A stretch of 64,000 bases of DNA from Nonomuraea spiralis (lineage in GTDB: Bacteria > Actinomycetota > Actinomycetes > Streptosporangiales > Streptosporangiaceae), in contig NZ_BMRC01000003.1 of NCBI RefSeq assembly GCF_014648435.1, positions 186,001 through 250,000 of the forward strand, given 5' to 3'. Made by a program: the position numbers and the translations under genes. Below are positions 1 to 8,779 of this stretch, in pieces; position 1 is the first letter of the stretch, and each line of letters opens with the position of its first letter. Under the pieces are notes generated by a model that saw nothing but the letters and a program-made list of their open reading frames with translations, had not been told where the DNA came from and made no database searches.

Positions 1-48
1 GCCCGGGCCCGTCAGCTCATCCTGGAGAAGCTGGGCGTCTCGGAGTAA
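1..48 (+). CDS. C-terminal end of a truncated, unidentified protein
   Basis: The window opens inside a reading frame that encodes 15 residues (ending LEKLGVSE) and stops at TAA 46-48. The frame is open to the window edge and is followed directly by a strong nested hairpin, as expected for the end of a real gene. Too little is left to name the product. Confidence 0.5.
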   Translation, partial: ARARQLILEKLGVSE

Positions 49-54
49 CCCGAC

Positions 55-138
55 CGCCGCTGGGAAGGCAGCGGCCCCACCGATCCGGACATATCGGCGG
101 GGCCACCCCAAGAACCATCAGGGGTCTTCCCAGCGGCG
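55..138. terminator. Nested bidirectional terminator
   Basis: An inner stem pairs GGCCCC (73-78) plus CCGAT with ATCGG plus GGGGCC (to 104). An outer perfect 13-base stem pairs CGCCGCTGGGAAG (55-67) with its complement at 126-138. It lies between two genes that converge on it (the truncated gene and tctA), so it probably ends transcription from both sides. Confidence 0.7.
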
Positions 139-145
139 AGCCCGG

Positions 146-1669
146 TCAGTCCTCGCGTGACACGGGCGTGATCGCATCGACGCCCCGGCGTGCCATCAGC
201 CGCCGTACCAGCGGGGTCAGCAGGGCGAGCAGGGCCAGGGCGAGGAGCACGGCCGCGATCGGGCTGCGTACCAGCACGCTCACGTCGCCCGCGCCGATCG
301 CCAGCGCGCGGCGGAGCTGGATCTCGGCCATCGGCCCGAGGATCATGCCGATCACGGCGGGTGCGACGGGCAGGCCGAAGCGGCGCATGGAGAACCCGAG
401 CAGCCCGAGAACGTAGAGGACGAACAGGTCCACGACGGTGCCGTTCAGGGCGTAGACGCCGAGCGCGGCGAACAGCACGATCCCGGCATACAGGTACGGC
501 CGGGGAACGCGGAGAACGCGGGCCCACAGGGGCGCGAGCGGCAGGTTCAGCACGAGCAACATCGTGTTGCCGACGAACAGCGAGGCGATCATCGCCCACA
601 CCAGCGCCGGGTTGTGGTCGAAGAGCTGCGGGCCGGGTTGCAGGCCGTACTGCTGGAAGGCGGCCAGCAGGATGGCGGCCGTGGCCGACGTGGGCAGGCC
701 CAGCGTGAGCAGCGGGACCAGGGTTCCGGCCGCCGAGGCGTTGTTGGCCGCCTCGGGGCCCGCGACGCCCTCGATGGCGCCCTTGCCGTACTCCTCCTTG
801 GCCACCCCTCGGGCCAGGCGCTTCTCGGCCGCGTACGACAGGAACGTGGGGATCTCCGCGCCCCCGCCGGGCAGCGCGCCGAACGGGAACCCGAGCGCGG
901 TCCCGCGCAGCCACGGCAACCACGAGCGCCGCCAGTCGGCGCGGCCCATCCACGCCCGGCCCACGGGCACCACCTCGGGCACGGCGTGCCGCAGCCGGGA
1001 GGCCACGTACAGGGCCTCACCGAGCGCGAACAGGCCCACCGCGACGATCACCACGTCGATGCCGTCGAGCAACTGCGGTACGCCCAGCGTGAGCCGCGCC
1101 TGACCGGTCTGCTGGTCGATGCCGATCAGCCCGATCACCAGGCCCAGCCCCAGCGAGGCCAGCCCGCGCACGACCGAGCGGGACAACACCGACGACACGG
1201 CGGTGAAGGCCAGGATCGCCAGCGCGAAGTAGTCCTCGGGGCCGAAGGAGATCGCGAAGCTCACCACTGCGGGCGCGGCCACCACCAGCAGCGCGGTGGC
1301 GATCGTGCCCGCCACGAACGACCCGACGGCCGCCGTGGCGAGGGCCTGTGCCGCCCGGCCGCGCCTGGCCATCTTGTTGCCCTCCAGGGCGGTGATCATG
1401 GAGGAGGACTCGCCGGGCGTGTTGAGCAGGATGGAGGTGGTCGAGCCGCCGTACATGCCGCCGTAGTAGATGCCGGCGAACATGATGAACGCGCTGGCCG
1501 GCGGCACGGTGAAGGTGATCGGCAGCAGCAGCGCCACGGTCATCGCCGGCCCGATGCCGGGCAGCACGCCGACCAGGGTGCCGAGGGTGACGCCGATCAG
1601 GGCGTACAGAAGGTTGACGGGGGTGAGGGCGGCGGCGAAGCCGTCCATGAGGAGCTGGAGGGAGCCCAT
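146..1669 (-). CDS. tctA: Tripartite tricarboxylate transporter permease TctA
   Basis: Large membrane subunit of a TTT-family secondary transporter, which moves tricarboxylates such as citrate across the cytoplasmic membrane using an ion gradient and a periplasmic-type binding protein. The 507-residue product has the family length and about a dozen hydrophobic segments. It shows the typical N-terminal stretch with [17 protein letters not shown] (about residues 36-52) and [19 protein letters not shown] (about 68-86), and a second glycine-rich loop near [13 protein letters not shown]. It is the last gene of tctC-tctB-tctA; the ATG lies one base after the tctB stop, so translation is probably coupled. 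Substrate is not proven; the neighbouring CitA-type sensor supports a citrate-like compound. Confidence 0.95.
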   Translation of the reverse strand: MGSLQLLMDGFAAALTPVNLLYALIGVTLGTLVGVLPGIGPAMTVALLLPITFTVPPASAFIMFAGIYYGGMYGGSTTSILLNTPGESSSMITALEGNKMARRGRAAQALATAAVGSFVAGTIATALLVVAAPAVVSFAISFGPEDYFALAILAFTAVSSVLSRSVVRGLASLGLGLVIGLIGIDQQTGQARLTLGVPQLLDGIDVVIVAVGLFALGEALYVASRLRHAVPEVVPVGRAWMGRADWRRSWLPWLRGTALGFPFGALPGGGAEIPTFLSYAAEKRLARGVAKEEYGKGAIEGVAGPEAANNASAAGTLVPLLTLGLPTSATAAILLAAFQQYGLQPGPQLFDHNPALVWAMIASLFVGNTMLLVLNLPLAPLWARVLRVPRPYLYAGIVLFAALGVYALNGTVVDLFVLYVLGLLGFSMRRFGLPVAPAVIGMILGPMAEIQLRRALAIGAGDVSVLVRSPIAAVLLALALLALLTPLVRRLMARRGVDAITPVSRED

Positions 1670-1670
1670 C

Positions 1671-2156
1671 TCACATCACCCCGCCGAGCGGGCCGGCCGG
1701 CAGCGAGACGCCGAGGCCCTTGACGAACAGCAGGTACGTCGTCACGCCCAGGACCACCGCCACCACGGCGGCCCGCAGCCTGTGCTCGGCCCCGAGCGCG
1801 ACCGACAGGCCGAAGAACAGCAGGCTCGCGCCGATGACCCAGCCGAGCACGTCGAGGAGCGCGGCGAAGGCCAGGAAGATGCCGCTGACCAGGCCGACGC
1901 TGCGCCAGTCGGTGGGCGCCGCGGCGTCCACGTCCTCGCTCTCCTCGGGGTCGCCGTGGCCGCCGCGCAGCACGTCGATCACGTAGAACGCGCCGATCAG
2001 CACCATCGCGCCGCCGACCAGCATGGGGAAGAAGCGCGGCCCGAGGCCGAGCTGGGAGGCCGCGGCCGAGACGTCGAGCGTGCCGATCACCACGAACACG
2101 CCCAGCCCCAGCACCACGACCGCCAGCCCGAGTTCGGGCCGCCACCGGCGAATCAT
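1671..2156 (-). CDS. tctB: Tripartite tricarboxylate transporter small membrane subunit TctB
   Basis: Product of 161 residues, the usual TctB size, with four hydrophobic segments and the family's poorly conserved sequence. The identification rests mainly on size, topology and position between tctC and tctA. It begins [10 protein letters not shown], its ATG shares one base with the tctC stop codon (TGATG), and it ends one base before tctA. A hydrophilic acidic loop ([11 protein letters not shown]) lies between the second and third segments. TctB is known to be needed for transport together with TctA. Confidence 0.85.
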   Translation of the reverse strand: MIRRWRPELGLAVVVLGLGVFVVIGTLDVSAAASQLGLGPRFFPMLVGGAMVLIGAFYVIDVLRGGHGDPEESEDVDAAAPTDWRSVGLVSGIFLAFAALLDVLGWVIGASLLFFGLSVALGAEHRLRAAVVAVVLGVTTYLLFVKGLGVSLPAGPLGGVM

Positions 2157-3127
2157 CAGGACACGAGCCCCATTTCGGCGATGATGCCCTTGACCTTGGT
2201 CTCCTCGGACTTCAGGTAGTCGGCGAACTGCGGGCCGGTCTGGAAGGAGTCGATCCAGCCGTTCTTGGCGACGGCGTCCTTCCACGGCTGGGAGTCGTGC
2301 ATCTTGGTGACCAGGTCGGTCAGGGACTTGGCGGCGGCGTCGTCCAGGCCGCCGGGGGCGACAAAGCCGCGCCAGTTGGCCAGCTCGACGTCCAGGCCGC
2401 CCTCCTTCATGGTCGGCGCGTCGAGGCCGGCCACGCGTGAGCCGCTGCTGACGGCCAGCGCCCGCAGCTTGCCGGACTTCACGTGCTCGGCGAACTCGCC
2501 GACGCCCGAGATGCCCGCGCTGACCTTGTTGCCCAGCAGCGCGTTGAGCGCCTCGCCGCCGCCGGAGTGCGCGATGTAGTTGACCTGCTTGGGGTCCACG
2601 CCGGCGGCCTTGGCCATCAGCCCGGCCACGATGTGGTCGGTGCCGCCGGCCGAGCCGCCCGCCACGGAGACCTTCGCCGGGTCGGCCTTCCACGCGGCCA
2701 CCATGTCGGCCAGCGTCCTGAACGGGGAGGCCGCCGGGACGACGACGATCTCGTACTCCTCGGTCAGCTTGGCGATGGGCGTGGTCTCGGCCAGGGTGAC
2801 CTTCGACTTGTTCTGCTCGATGGCGCCCACCATGACCAGGCCCATCGTCATCAGCAGGTTGCCGTTGCCCTTCTCGCCGGCGAGCTGGGCCAGGCCGATC
2901 GTGCCGCCCGCGCCTGGCACGTTGTAGACCTCGACCTTGCGTCCCGGGTCGGCCGTCTTGAGCGCCTGCTCGGCCGTGCGCGCGGTCTGGTCCCAGCCGC
3001 CGCCGGCCGCCGCGGGCGCCATGATCCGCAGGGACGCGTTGCCGCCGGAGGCGCCGGGCCCGCCGCAGCCGGACACGGCGGTGACGGAGAGTGCCGCCAG
3101 GACGGCGGCGAATACGCGCAAGCGCAT
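2156..3127 (-). CDS. tctC: Tripartite tricarboxylate transporter substrate-binding lipoprotein TctC
   Basis: Extracytoplasmic solute receptor of the Bug/TctC family. The product begins MRLRVFAAVLAALS and has a lipobox VSGC, so it should be anchored to the outer face of the membrane. Family signs include the early GGGWDQTAR motif and PGAGGTIGLAQLAG, typical of the carboxylate-binding loop, and a length of 323 residues. The ATG at 3127 is chosen because TTGGAG lies five bases upstream; a GTG two codons earlier (3133) is possible. It is the first gene of the tctCBA operon and is divergent from a CitA/CitB-type two-component pair that probably controls it. Confidence 0.92.
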   Translation of the reverse strand: MRLRVFAAVLAALSVTAVSGCGGPGASGGNASLRIMAPAAAGGGWDQTARTAEQALKTADPGRKVEVYNVPGAGGTIGLAQLAGEKGNGNLLMTMGLVMVGAIEQNKSKVTLAETTPIAKLTEEYEIVVVPAASPFRTLADMVAAWKADPAKVSVAGGSAGGTDHIVAGLMAKAAGVDPKQVNYIAHSGGGEALNALLGNKVSAGISGVGEFAEHVKSGKLRALAVSSGSRVAGLDAPTMKEGGLDVELANWRGFVAPGGLDDAAAKSLTDLVTKMHDSQPWKDAVAKNGWIDSFQTGPQFADYLKSEETKVKGIIAEMGLVS

Positions 3128-3266
3128 GATCACTCCAAGGGGGGATGCTCACAGTCGTAGGGCTGCGATGGTGATGCCCCCGGCCCGCCCGGTCGAGGCT
3201 TTGGACGGTTGCCGTCGTAGTGGTCGTATTGGTCGCGACCTGGCCGTGACCTGGCTTTGTTTCCAT
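3128..3266. promoter_or_regulatory. Divergent tctC / sensor kinase control region with direct repeats
   Basis: The gap between the divergent operons holds head-to-tail repeats: GTCGTAGTG (3214-3222) and GTCGTATTG (3223-3231), followed by a half-similar GTCGCGACC (3232-3240). GACCTGG occurs at 3236-3242 and again 11 bases later (3247-3253). Direct repeats with about one helical turn spacing are what response regulators commonly bind, so this is a likely site for the neighbouring regulator. No clear -10 or -35 boxes could be assigned. Confidence 0.45.
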
Positions 3267-4880
3267 GTGGGCGTGCGCAGGGTAACTGACGCCCCCCTCG
3301 GGACCCAGTTGTTCGTGCTCCAGACGGTGATCGTGCTGCTCGCCGTCGGTGGCACGGCAGGCGTGTGGGCCGGGCACACGCGCGAGCAGCTCGACGCGCT
3401 GCACCAGCAGCGCGCCCTGGCCATCGCCCAGTCGGTGGCCGCCCTTCCGCAGGTACGCGACGCCTTCAGGCTGGAGAATCCGGAGTCGGTGCTGCAACCG
3501 CTGGCGCTCAGCGTCCAGCACGAGACCGGAGCCGACTACGTGGCCATCGCCAACGCCCAGCAGAAGCGTTACGCCCATCCCAACGCCGCCCTGATCGGCA
3601 AGCGGCTGTCCACCGACGGCACGGCGGTCCTGCGTACGGGCCGGAGCTGGGTCGGCACCGAGACCGGCACGATCGGCACCACGGTCAGGGGCAAGACCCC
3701 CATCCGCGACGAATACGGCAACATCATCGGCCTGGTCTCGGTCGGCGTGCTCCAGACCACGGTCACCGGCCAGCTCGGCGGCGCGCTGCCGCCGCTGATC
3801 TGGACCGCGCTGGCCGTGCTGCTGGCCGGGCTGGCGCTGGCCGCGCTGATCACCGCACGGGTGCGCAGGCAGACGTTCGGGCTGGAGCCGAGGGAGATCG
3901 CCGCCCTGCTGGAGCAGCGCGAAGGCGTGCTGCACGGGGTGAAGGAGGGGGTGCTGGCCCTCGACCTCGCCGGGCGGGTCACGCTGGTCAACGACGCCGC
4001 CCGCGACCTGCTCGGCGACCTCGGGGCCGACGTGAGCAGCATGCCGGTCTCCGAGCGCATGCGCGACGTGCTGACCGGCGCCGACCCCGGCGAGGACCGC
4101 GTGGTGCTGCACGGCGACCGCGTGCTGGTGCTCAACCGCACCCCGGTCTCGGTACGCGGCCGCCATCGCGGCTGGGTCGTCACCCTGCGTGACCGTACCG
4201 AGCTGGTCCGGCTGGCCCGCGAACTGGACGACACCAGCAGCGCGACCGAGGCCCTGCGTGCCCAGGCCCACGAGTTCGCCAACCGCATGCACACCGTCGT
4301 CGGCCTGCTGGAACTGGGCGAGCACGAGGCCGCGATCGGCTTCATCACCCGTACCACGGGCGGCACGTACGCCACCGGCCTGCGCGAACGCGTCCAGGAC
4401 CCGACGCTGGCCGCGTTGCTGCTGGCCAAGTCCGCCGAGGCGGCCGAGCGCGGGGCGCGGCTGGTGCTCTCGGAGGACTCCGCCGTGCCCGAGGGCGCGC
4501 TCGGTGACCCGCAGGACGCCGTCCTGGTGGTCGGGAACCTGGTGGCCAACGCGATCGACGCGCTCGACGGCGCGGGCGGCACGATCGAGGTGTCGGTCGT
4601 GGCCGACGCGCGGGGGTTGCACGTCCGGGTCGGCGACTCCGGCCCCGGCATCACCCCGGAGCTGGTGGAGGAGGTCTTCAGGGAGGGCTTCACCACCAAG
4701 GCCGCCCATTCGGGGCCGCGCGGCCTCGGCCTGGCCCTGACCCGGCAGGCGTGCCTGCGCCGGGGCGGCTGGGTCCGGGTACGCGACGCGGGCGGGACCG
4801 GCCGCGACGCGGGCGGGGCCGTGCGGGAGGCGGGCGGGGCCGTGTTCACCGCTCTGCTGCCCGCCGAGGTGCGCGCGTGA
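3267..4880 (+). CDS. CitA/DcuS-type sensor histidine kinase
   Basis: Membrane sensor kinase of the citrate/C4-dicarboxylate family. Order: first membrane segment (about residues 15-35), an extracytoplasmic PAS-like sensor domain, a second membrane segment near residue 180-205, a cytoplasmic PAS domain (GVKEGVLALDLAGRV), an unusual H-box with AHEFANRMHT (His near residue 335), and an HATPase domain with NLVANAIDAL, DSGPGI and GLGLAL. The sensor domain keeps the family signature RGKTPIRDEYGNIIGLVSVG. It overlaps the regulator gene by GTGA and is divergent from tctCBA, so it probably senses the tricarboxylate that TctC binds. The start is uncertain: GTG 3246, 3267 and 3273 are all in frame and none has a good ribosome site. 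Confidence 0.9.
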   Translation: MGVRRVTDAPLGTQLFVLQTVIVLLAVGGTAGVWAGHTREQLDALHQQRALAIAQSVAALPQVRDAFRLENPESVLQPLALSVQHETGADYVAIANAQQKRYAHPNAALIGKRLSTDGTAVLRTGRSWVGTETGTIGTTVRGKTPIRDEYGNIIGLVSVGVLQTTVTGQLGGALPPLIWTALAVLLAGLALAALITARVRRQTFGLEPREIAALLEQREGVLHGVKEGVLALDLAGRVTLVNDAARDLLGDLGADVSSMPVSERMRDVLTGADPGEDRVVLHGDRVLVLNRTPVSVRGRHRGWVVTLRDRTELVRLARELDDTSSATEALRAQAHEFANRMHTVVGLLELGEHEAAIGFITRTTGGTYATGLRERVQDPTLAALLLAKSAEAAERGARLVLSEDSAVPEGALGDPQDAVLVVGNLVANAIDALDGAGGTIEVSVVADARGLHVRVGDSGPGITPELVEEVFREGFTTKAAHSGPRGLGLALTRQACLRRGGWVRVRDAGGTGRDAGGAVREAGGAVFTALLPAEVRA

Positions 4881-5539
4881 ACGACGTACGGGTCCTGGTG
4901 GTGGACGACGACTTCATGGTCGCCCGCATCCACAGCGGGTACGTCGCGCGGGTGCCCGGCTTCGAGGTCGTCGCCGTGGCCCACGGCGGGGCCGACGCGC
5001 TCGCCGCCGTGGCCGAGCTCCGGCCCGACCTGGTCCTGCTGGACATCTACCTGCCGGACATGTCCGGTCTGGAGGTGCTCAAGTCCCTCAACGACGTGGA
5101 CGTCCTGATGATCAGCGCGGCCCGCGACGTGGCCACGGTACGGGAGGCCATGCGCGGCGGCGCGGTCAACTACTTGATCAAGCCGTTCACCGCCGCCGCG
5201 CTCGCCGAACGCCTCCGCCAGTACGCCGAGACCCGCCGCCGGCTCACCGCGATCGGCCCTCAGGCCCGTCAGGACGACGTCGACCGGCTCTTCGGCGCGC
5301 CCAAACAGGCCGCCCCGATGCCCAAGGGCCTGTCGCGGGCCACCTGCGCGCTGGTGGCCGAGGCGCTGCGCGACGCCGGGGGAGACCTGTCGGCGGCCGA
5401 GGCGGCCGAGCTGACGGGCCTGTCGAGGGTCAGCGCGCGCCGATACCTGGAACACCTGTGCGCCTCGGGCCGGGCCGAGCTCCACCCCAGGTACGGCACC
5501 GCCGGACGCCCGGAACATCGCTACCGGTGGCTAGGTTGA
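4877..5539 (+). CDS. CitB/DcuR-type response regulator
   Basis: Product of 220 residues. The N-terminal receiver domain has the acidic pocket (VVDDD, residues 8-12), phosphoacceptor Asp56 in LVLLDIYLP and the conserved Lys in LIKPF. The C-terminal part (about 155-220) is a helix-turn-helix with LSAAEAAELTGLSRVSARRYLEHL followed by a basic wing, the arrangement of the CitB/DpiA/DcuR family rather than NarL or OmpR. It starts at GTG overlapping the kinase stop (GTGA), so the pair is translationally coupled. Its likely target is the divergent tctC promoter region. Confidence 0.9.
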   Translation: MNDVRVLVVDDDFMVARIHSGYVARVPGFEVVAVAHGGADALAAVAELRPDLVLLDIYLPDMSGLEVLKSLNDVDVLMISAARDVATVREAMRGGAVNYLIKPFTAAALAERLRQYAETRRRLTAIGPQARQDDVDRLFGAPKQAAPMPKGLSRATCALVAEALRDAGGDLSAAEAAELTGLSRVSARRYLEHLCASGRAELHPRYGTAGRPEHRYRWLG

Positions 5540-5631
5540 CACACTTCCGTAGTCATTTCTCGTGACATAGTCGGATACTCGTGCCTTACTGTTGCCTGAG
5601 ACTTGGCTGCGGACCGGGAGGAGATTGAGGC

Positions 5632-7629
5632 GTGCGAAACGCCGGACCGATCGAATCACCGACCGACCCGTTCGCCTCGGTGCCAATGCCCACGTCGGGT
5701 GTCTCCAAGAAGCCGCGGATCGAAGGATTACCTCCGGGTGTGTCCCGGGACATCTTCGGCCCGCAGGACCAGCAGGAGCCCCGGCCGGCCCAAGGACCGA
5801 GCGCGCCCGGCGGTCAGACCGGCGGCGCTCTGCCACCGAAGGCGCCGCCCGCCCAGCCGTGGCCGATGAAGGACAAGGATCCCGCCGCGCCGCCCGCCCC
5901 CGTGTTCGGCGGCGGAGGCGGCGGGCGGCCGCCCTCCTTCGAGCCGGAGCCCGTCCGCCGGCGGCGCCTGCTGCCCGGGGTGCTCGTGCTCGTGATCGTC
6001 CTGGCCACGCTGGCGTACGTGGTGCCCGCCGTGATGATGTCCGGGGCCGTGCTGCGCGGCACCCGGGTCGCGGGCGTGGAGATCGGCGGCCTGACCGTCA
6101 CCCAGGCGGCCGACAAGCTGCGTACCGAGCTGGGCGCCAAGCTCAGCAAGCCGGTCACGGTGAACATCGGCAGCAAGAGGGACACGATCCAGCCCGACGA
6201 GGCCGGACTCGAACTCGACGTCGTCGGCACCATCGGGCAGGCCCCCAGCGGCTTCCCGGGCCCCGTGGAGGTCTGGCGCGGCCTGACCGGCAAGACCGAC
6301 GTCCAGCCCAAGGTGACCATCGACTCCTCCCAGCTCACCAGGACCGTCGAGGGCCTGGCCGAAGGCGTGGACAAGCAGGCCCGCGAGGGCAGGGTGGCCT
6401 TCTCCGGGCTGGTGCCGAAGGCCCGCATGCCCGAGGACGGCACGCTCCTCGACCGGGACGACGCCGTGCGCCGGATCGGCGAGGCGTTCCTGCGCGGCGG
6501 CGGCTCGGTGGCGCTCACCATGAGCCCGGCCAAGCCCGCCACCGCGACAGAGGCCGTCGAGTCGGCCCTGGCCGATGCCAGGAAGGCCGTCTCCGCGCCG
6601 GTCACGCTGACCCTCGCGGGCAAGCAGGCCCAGCTCACCCCGGCCATGATCGCCGCCCACCTGACGTACGTGCCCGACGGCGACGGGGCGCTGGCCCCCC
6701 AGTTCGACGCCCAGGCCGCGCTTGAGCCGGTGGAGGGTGGCCTGGTGGACGCCACGCAGCAGCCGCGCGACGCGACGTACCAGATCGTGGGCGGCAAGCC
6801 GGTCCTGGTGGCCGCGCGCAAGGGCAGGGGCGTCAACGCCAAGCTGCTGGCCCGCGACGTCGAGAAGCTGCTCGCCTCGGGCGGCGCCCGGACGGTCGAG
6901 GTCAAGCTGGGCGTGGTCACCCCGGAGGTCACCACGAACCAGATCCGCGGCCTCGGCATCAAGGAGAACGTCGGCACGTTCAGCACGTCCTTCGACTGCT
7001 GCCCGGCCCGCGTCACCAACATCCGGCGCATGGCGCAGGACCTCGACGGCCGGCTGGTCAAGCCGGGGGAGACGCTCTCGCTCAACGAGGCGACCGGCGA
7101 ACGTACGGTCGAGGGCGGCTACGTCGAGGCCGGTCAGATCGTCGGCGGCCGGATGGTGAACATCATCGGCGGCGGCGTCTCGCAGTTCGCCACCACGATG
7201 TACAACGCGGCCTTCCTCGGCGGTTTCGACCTCGTCGAGCACGAGCCCATGGACTACTACGCCTCCTCCTACCCCGCCGGGCGCGACGTGGCGCTGCTCT
7301 ACCCCGACCGCGACCTCAAGTGGCGCAACGACTCCGAGTACGGCGTGCTGGTCAAGACCGCGACCACCGCCACGTCGGTCACCGTCACCCTGTGGAGCAC
7401 CAAGCGCTACGACAAGATCGAGGCGGACGAGTCCGAACGGCGTGACCCCAAGCCGTTCGGCCGGGCGACCAGCACCGAGCCGGGCTGCGTGGCCACCATC
7501 GGCCAGCCGGGCTTCACCATCGACGTCACCCGCCTGTTCTACAAGGACGGCGAGGTCGTCAAGAAGGACAAGAAGCTGACCACGAAGTACCGGCCGCAGA
7601 CCGCGCTCACCTGCGGCGCCGCCGGCTAG
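5632..7629 (+). CDS. VanW family protein with peptidoglycan-binding-like repeats
   Basis: Membrane-anchored extracellular protein of 665 residues. A proline-rich cytoplasmic tail (about 1-110) is followed by RRRR and one membrane segment (about 113-135). Outside follow two PG_binding_4-like regions (GTRVAGVEIGGLTVTQAADKL and a second copy near 300-420), then a VanW domain (about 450-600) with NVGTFSTSFDC, GETLSLNEATGERT and GGGVSQFATTMYNAAF. Close relatives are called YoaR-like or VanW-like wall proteins; their biochemical role is unknown. The GTG start is set by GGGAGGAG eight bases upstream. It is a single gene converging on the dehydrogenase gene downstream. Confidence 0.88.
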   Translation: MRNAGPIESPTDPFASVPMPTSGVSKKPRIEGLPPGVSRDIFGPQDQQEPRPAQGPSAPGGQTGGALPPKAPPAQPWPMKDKDPAAPPAPVFGGGGGGRPPSFEPEPVRRRRLLPGVLVLVIVLATLAYVVPAVMMSGAVLRGTRVAGVEIGGLTVTQAADKLRTELGAKLSKPVTVNIGSKRDTIQPDEAGLELDVVGTIGQAPSGFPGPVEVWRGLTGKTDVQPKVTIDSSQLTRTVEGLAEGVDKQAREGRVAFSGLVPKARMPEDGTLLDRDDAVRRIGEAFLRGGGSVALTMSPAKPATATEAVESALADARKAVSAPVTLTLAGKQAQLTPAMIAAHLTYVPDGDGALAPQFDAQAALEPVEGGLVDATQQPRDATYQIVGGKPVLVAARKGRGVNAKLLARDVEKLLASGGARTVEVKLGVVTPEVTTNQIRGLGIKENVGTFSTSFDCCPARVTNIRRMAQDLDGRLVKPGETLSLNEATGERTVEGGYVEAGQIVGGRMVNIIGGGVSQFATTMYNAAFLGGFDLVEHEPMDYYASSYPAGRDVALLYPDRDLKWRNDSEYGVLVKTATTATSVTVTLWSTKRYDKIEADESERRDPKPFGRATSTEPGCVATIGQPGFTIDVTRLFYKDGEVVKKDKKLTTKYRPQTALTCGAAG

Positions 7630-7631
7630 CG

Positions 7632-7661
7632 CGGTAGGGCCGGCCGGGCCGGCCCGACCCG
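7632..7661. terminator. Hairpin between convergent genes
   Basis: GGGCCGG and CCGGCCC form a compact stem between the VanW gene and the convergent dehydrogenase gene; flanking GGT/ACC can extend it. There is no T-run on either strand, so it would act as a G+C-rich actinomycete-type terminator at best. Confidence 0.45.
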
Positions 7662-8750
7662 TCAGGACGTCGGCACCGACAGGATCCGGTCGTCACCGGG
7701 GCGTGGCGAGCCGCGGCCGTCCTTGTTGCTGGTGCTCACCCACAGGGTGCCGTCGGGGGCCGCGGTGACCGCGCGGAGCCTGCCGTAGCGGCCGGCGAAG
7801 CGGGCCACCGGCATGCCGGGAGAGCCGTCCCGGCCCAGCGGCACCTGCCACAGCCGCTGGCCGCGCAGCGCGCCCACCCAGAGCGCGCCGTCCGCGTACG
7901 CCATCCCGGACGGCGAGGCCTCACCCGTGGGCCAGGTGAGGATGGGGTTGACGAACCGGGCGTCGTTCCCCTTGCCCTCGACCTTCGGCCAGCCGTAGTT
8001 GGCGCCCGGCCGGACGAGGTTGATCTCGTCGTAGGTGTTCGCGCCGAACTCCGAGGCGTACAGCCGGCCCGCGGTGTCCCAGGCCAGGCCCTGGACGTTG
8101 CGGTGGCCGTAGCTGTAGACCAGCGTGCCGAACGGGTTGCCGGGGGCGGGGGCGCCGTCCACGGTCATGCGCAGGATCTTGCCGCCGAGCGAGTCGCGCC
8201 GCTGGGCCATCTCGCGGTCGCCGGTCTCGCCGGTGGTGGCGTACAGGTAGCCGTCGGGGCCGAAGGCGAGCCGGCCGCCGTTGTGGATGCCGCCCTTGGG
8301 GATGCCCTCGACCAGGAGCTGTTCGTCGCCGAGGCCGTGGTCGCCGAGCTGGTAACGCGCGATGCGGTTGTCCTGCTCGGCGGTGTAGTACAGGAAGACC
8401 TGCCGGTCCTTGACGGCCACGCCGAGCAGCCCGCCCTCGCCGCCGGGCCGCGCCTGGCCGATCCGGCCGAGCTCGGTGACCTTCCCCGCGGGGGTGACAC
8501 GCAGGAGCCTGGCCGAGTCCCGTTCGGTGACCAGGGCGTCCCCGCCGGGCAGGAACGCGATCGCCCACGGCACGGCCAGCCCGGTCACCACGTCTTTGGG
8601 CGCGCCGGGGGCCACTCCGGCCGAAACGGCGGCCGTCGGGCGCACCTCGCCGCCCTCACCGCTGCCCTCGCCACCGCCCTCGCCGCCGACGGAGCAGGCG
8701 GTGACCGCGGCCAGTATCATGATCGTCCAGAGCTTCCTCATGTGTTCCAT
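7662..8750 (-). CDS. PQQ-dependent sugar dehydrogenase (glucose/sorbosone dehydrogenase family) lipoprotein
   Basis: A secreted beta-propeller enzyme of the GSDH family. The N-terminus has a lipoprotein signal with lipobox VTACS, followed by a low-complexity Gly/Glu linker. The fold motifs are clear: GLAVPWAIAFLPGGDALVTER, then GGEGGLLGVAV, HNGGRLAFGPDGYLYATTGE, SYGHRNVQGLAWD and EINLVRPGANYGWP. Family members oxidise aldose sugars with PQQ, but many actinobacterial copies have no proven substrate. The first ATG (8750) is used; ATG 8741 is an alternative. Its start lies only 29 bases from the divergent hydroxyacid dehydrogenase start. Confidence 0.9.
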   Translation of the reverse strand: MEHMRKLWTIMILAAVTACSVGGEGGGEGSGEGGEVRPTAAVSAGVAPGAPKDVVTGLAVPWAIAFLPGGDALVTERDSARLLRVTPAGKVTELGRIGQARPGGEGGLLGVAVKDRQVFLYYTAEQDNRIARYQLGDHGLGDEQLLVEGIPKGGIHNGGRLAFGPDGYLYATTGETGDREMAQRRDSLGGKILRMTVDGAPAPGNPFGTLVYSYGHRNVQGLAWDTAGRLYASEFGANTYDEINLVRPGANYGWPKVEGKGNDARFVNPILTWPTGEASPSGMAYADGALWVGALRGQRLWQVPLGRDGSPGMPVARFAGRYGRLRAVTAAPDGTLWVSTSNKDGRGSPRPGDDRILSVPTS

Positions 8751-8779
8751 ACTTCCCGCCGGGTCGTAAGGTTCTCGGC
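8751..8779. promoter_or_regulatory. Compressed divergent promoter
   Basis: Only 29 bases separate two divergent start codons. On the plus strand TAAGGT (8767-8772) is a good -10 box seven bases before ATG 8780, which predicts a leaderless mRNA. Its -35 box would then overlap the start codon of the opposite gene. Confidence 0.5.

Noticed and set aside
1671..4709. A very long minus-strand open frame of about 1000 codons over tctB and the sensor kinase
   Set aside because: The frame contains tctB only at its 3' end; the rest is antisense to the kinase and reads as Arg/Gly/Pro-rich shadow. High G+C codon bias creates such frames.
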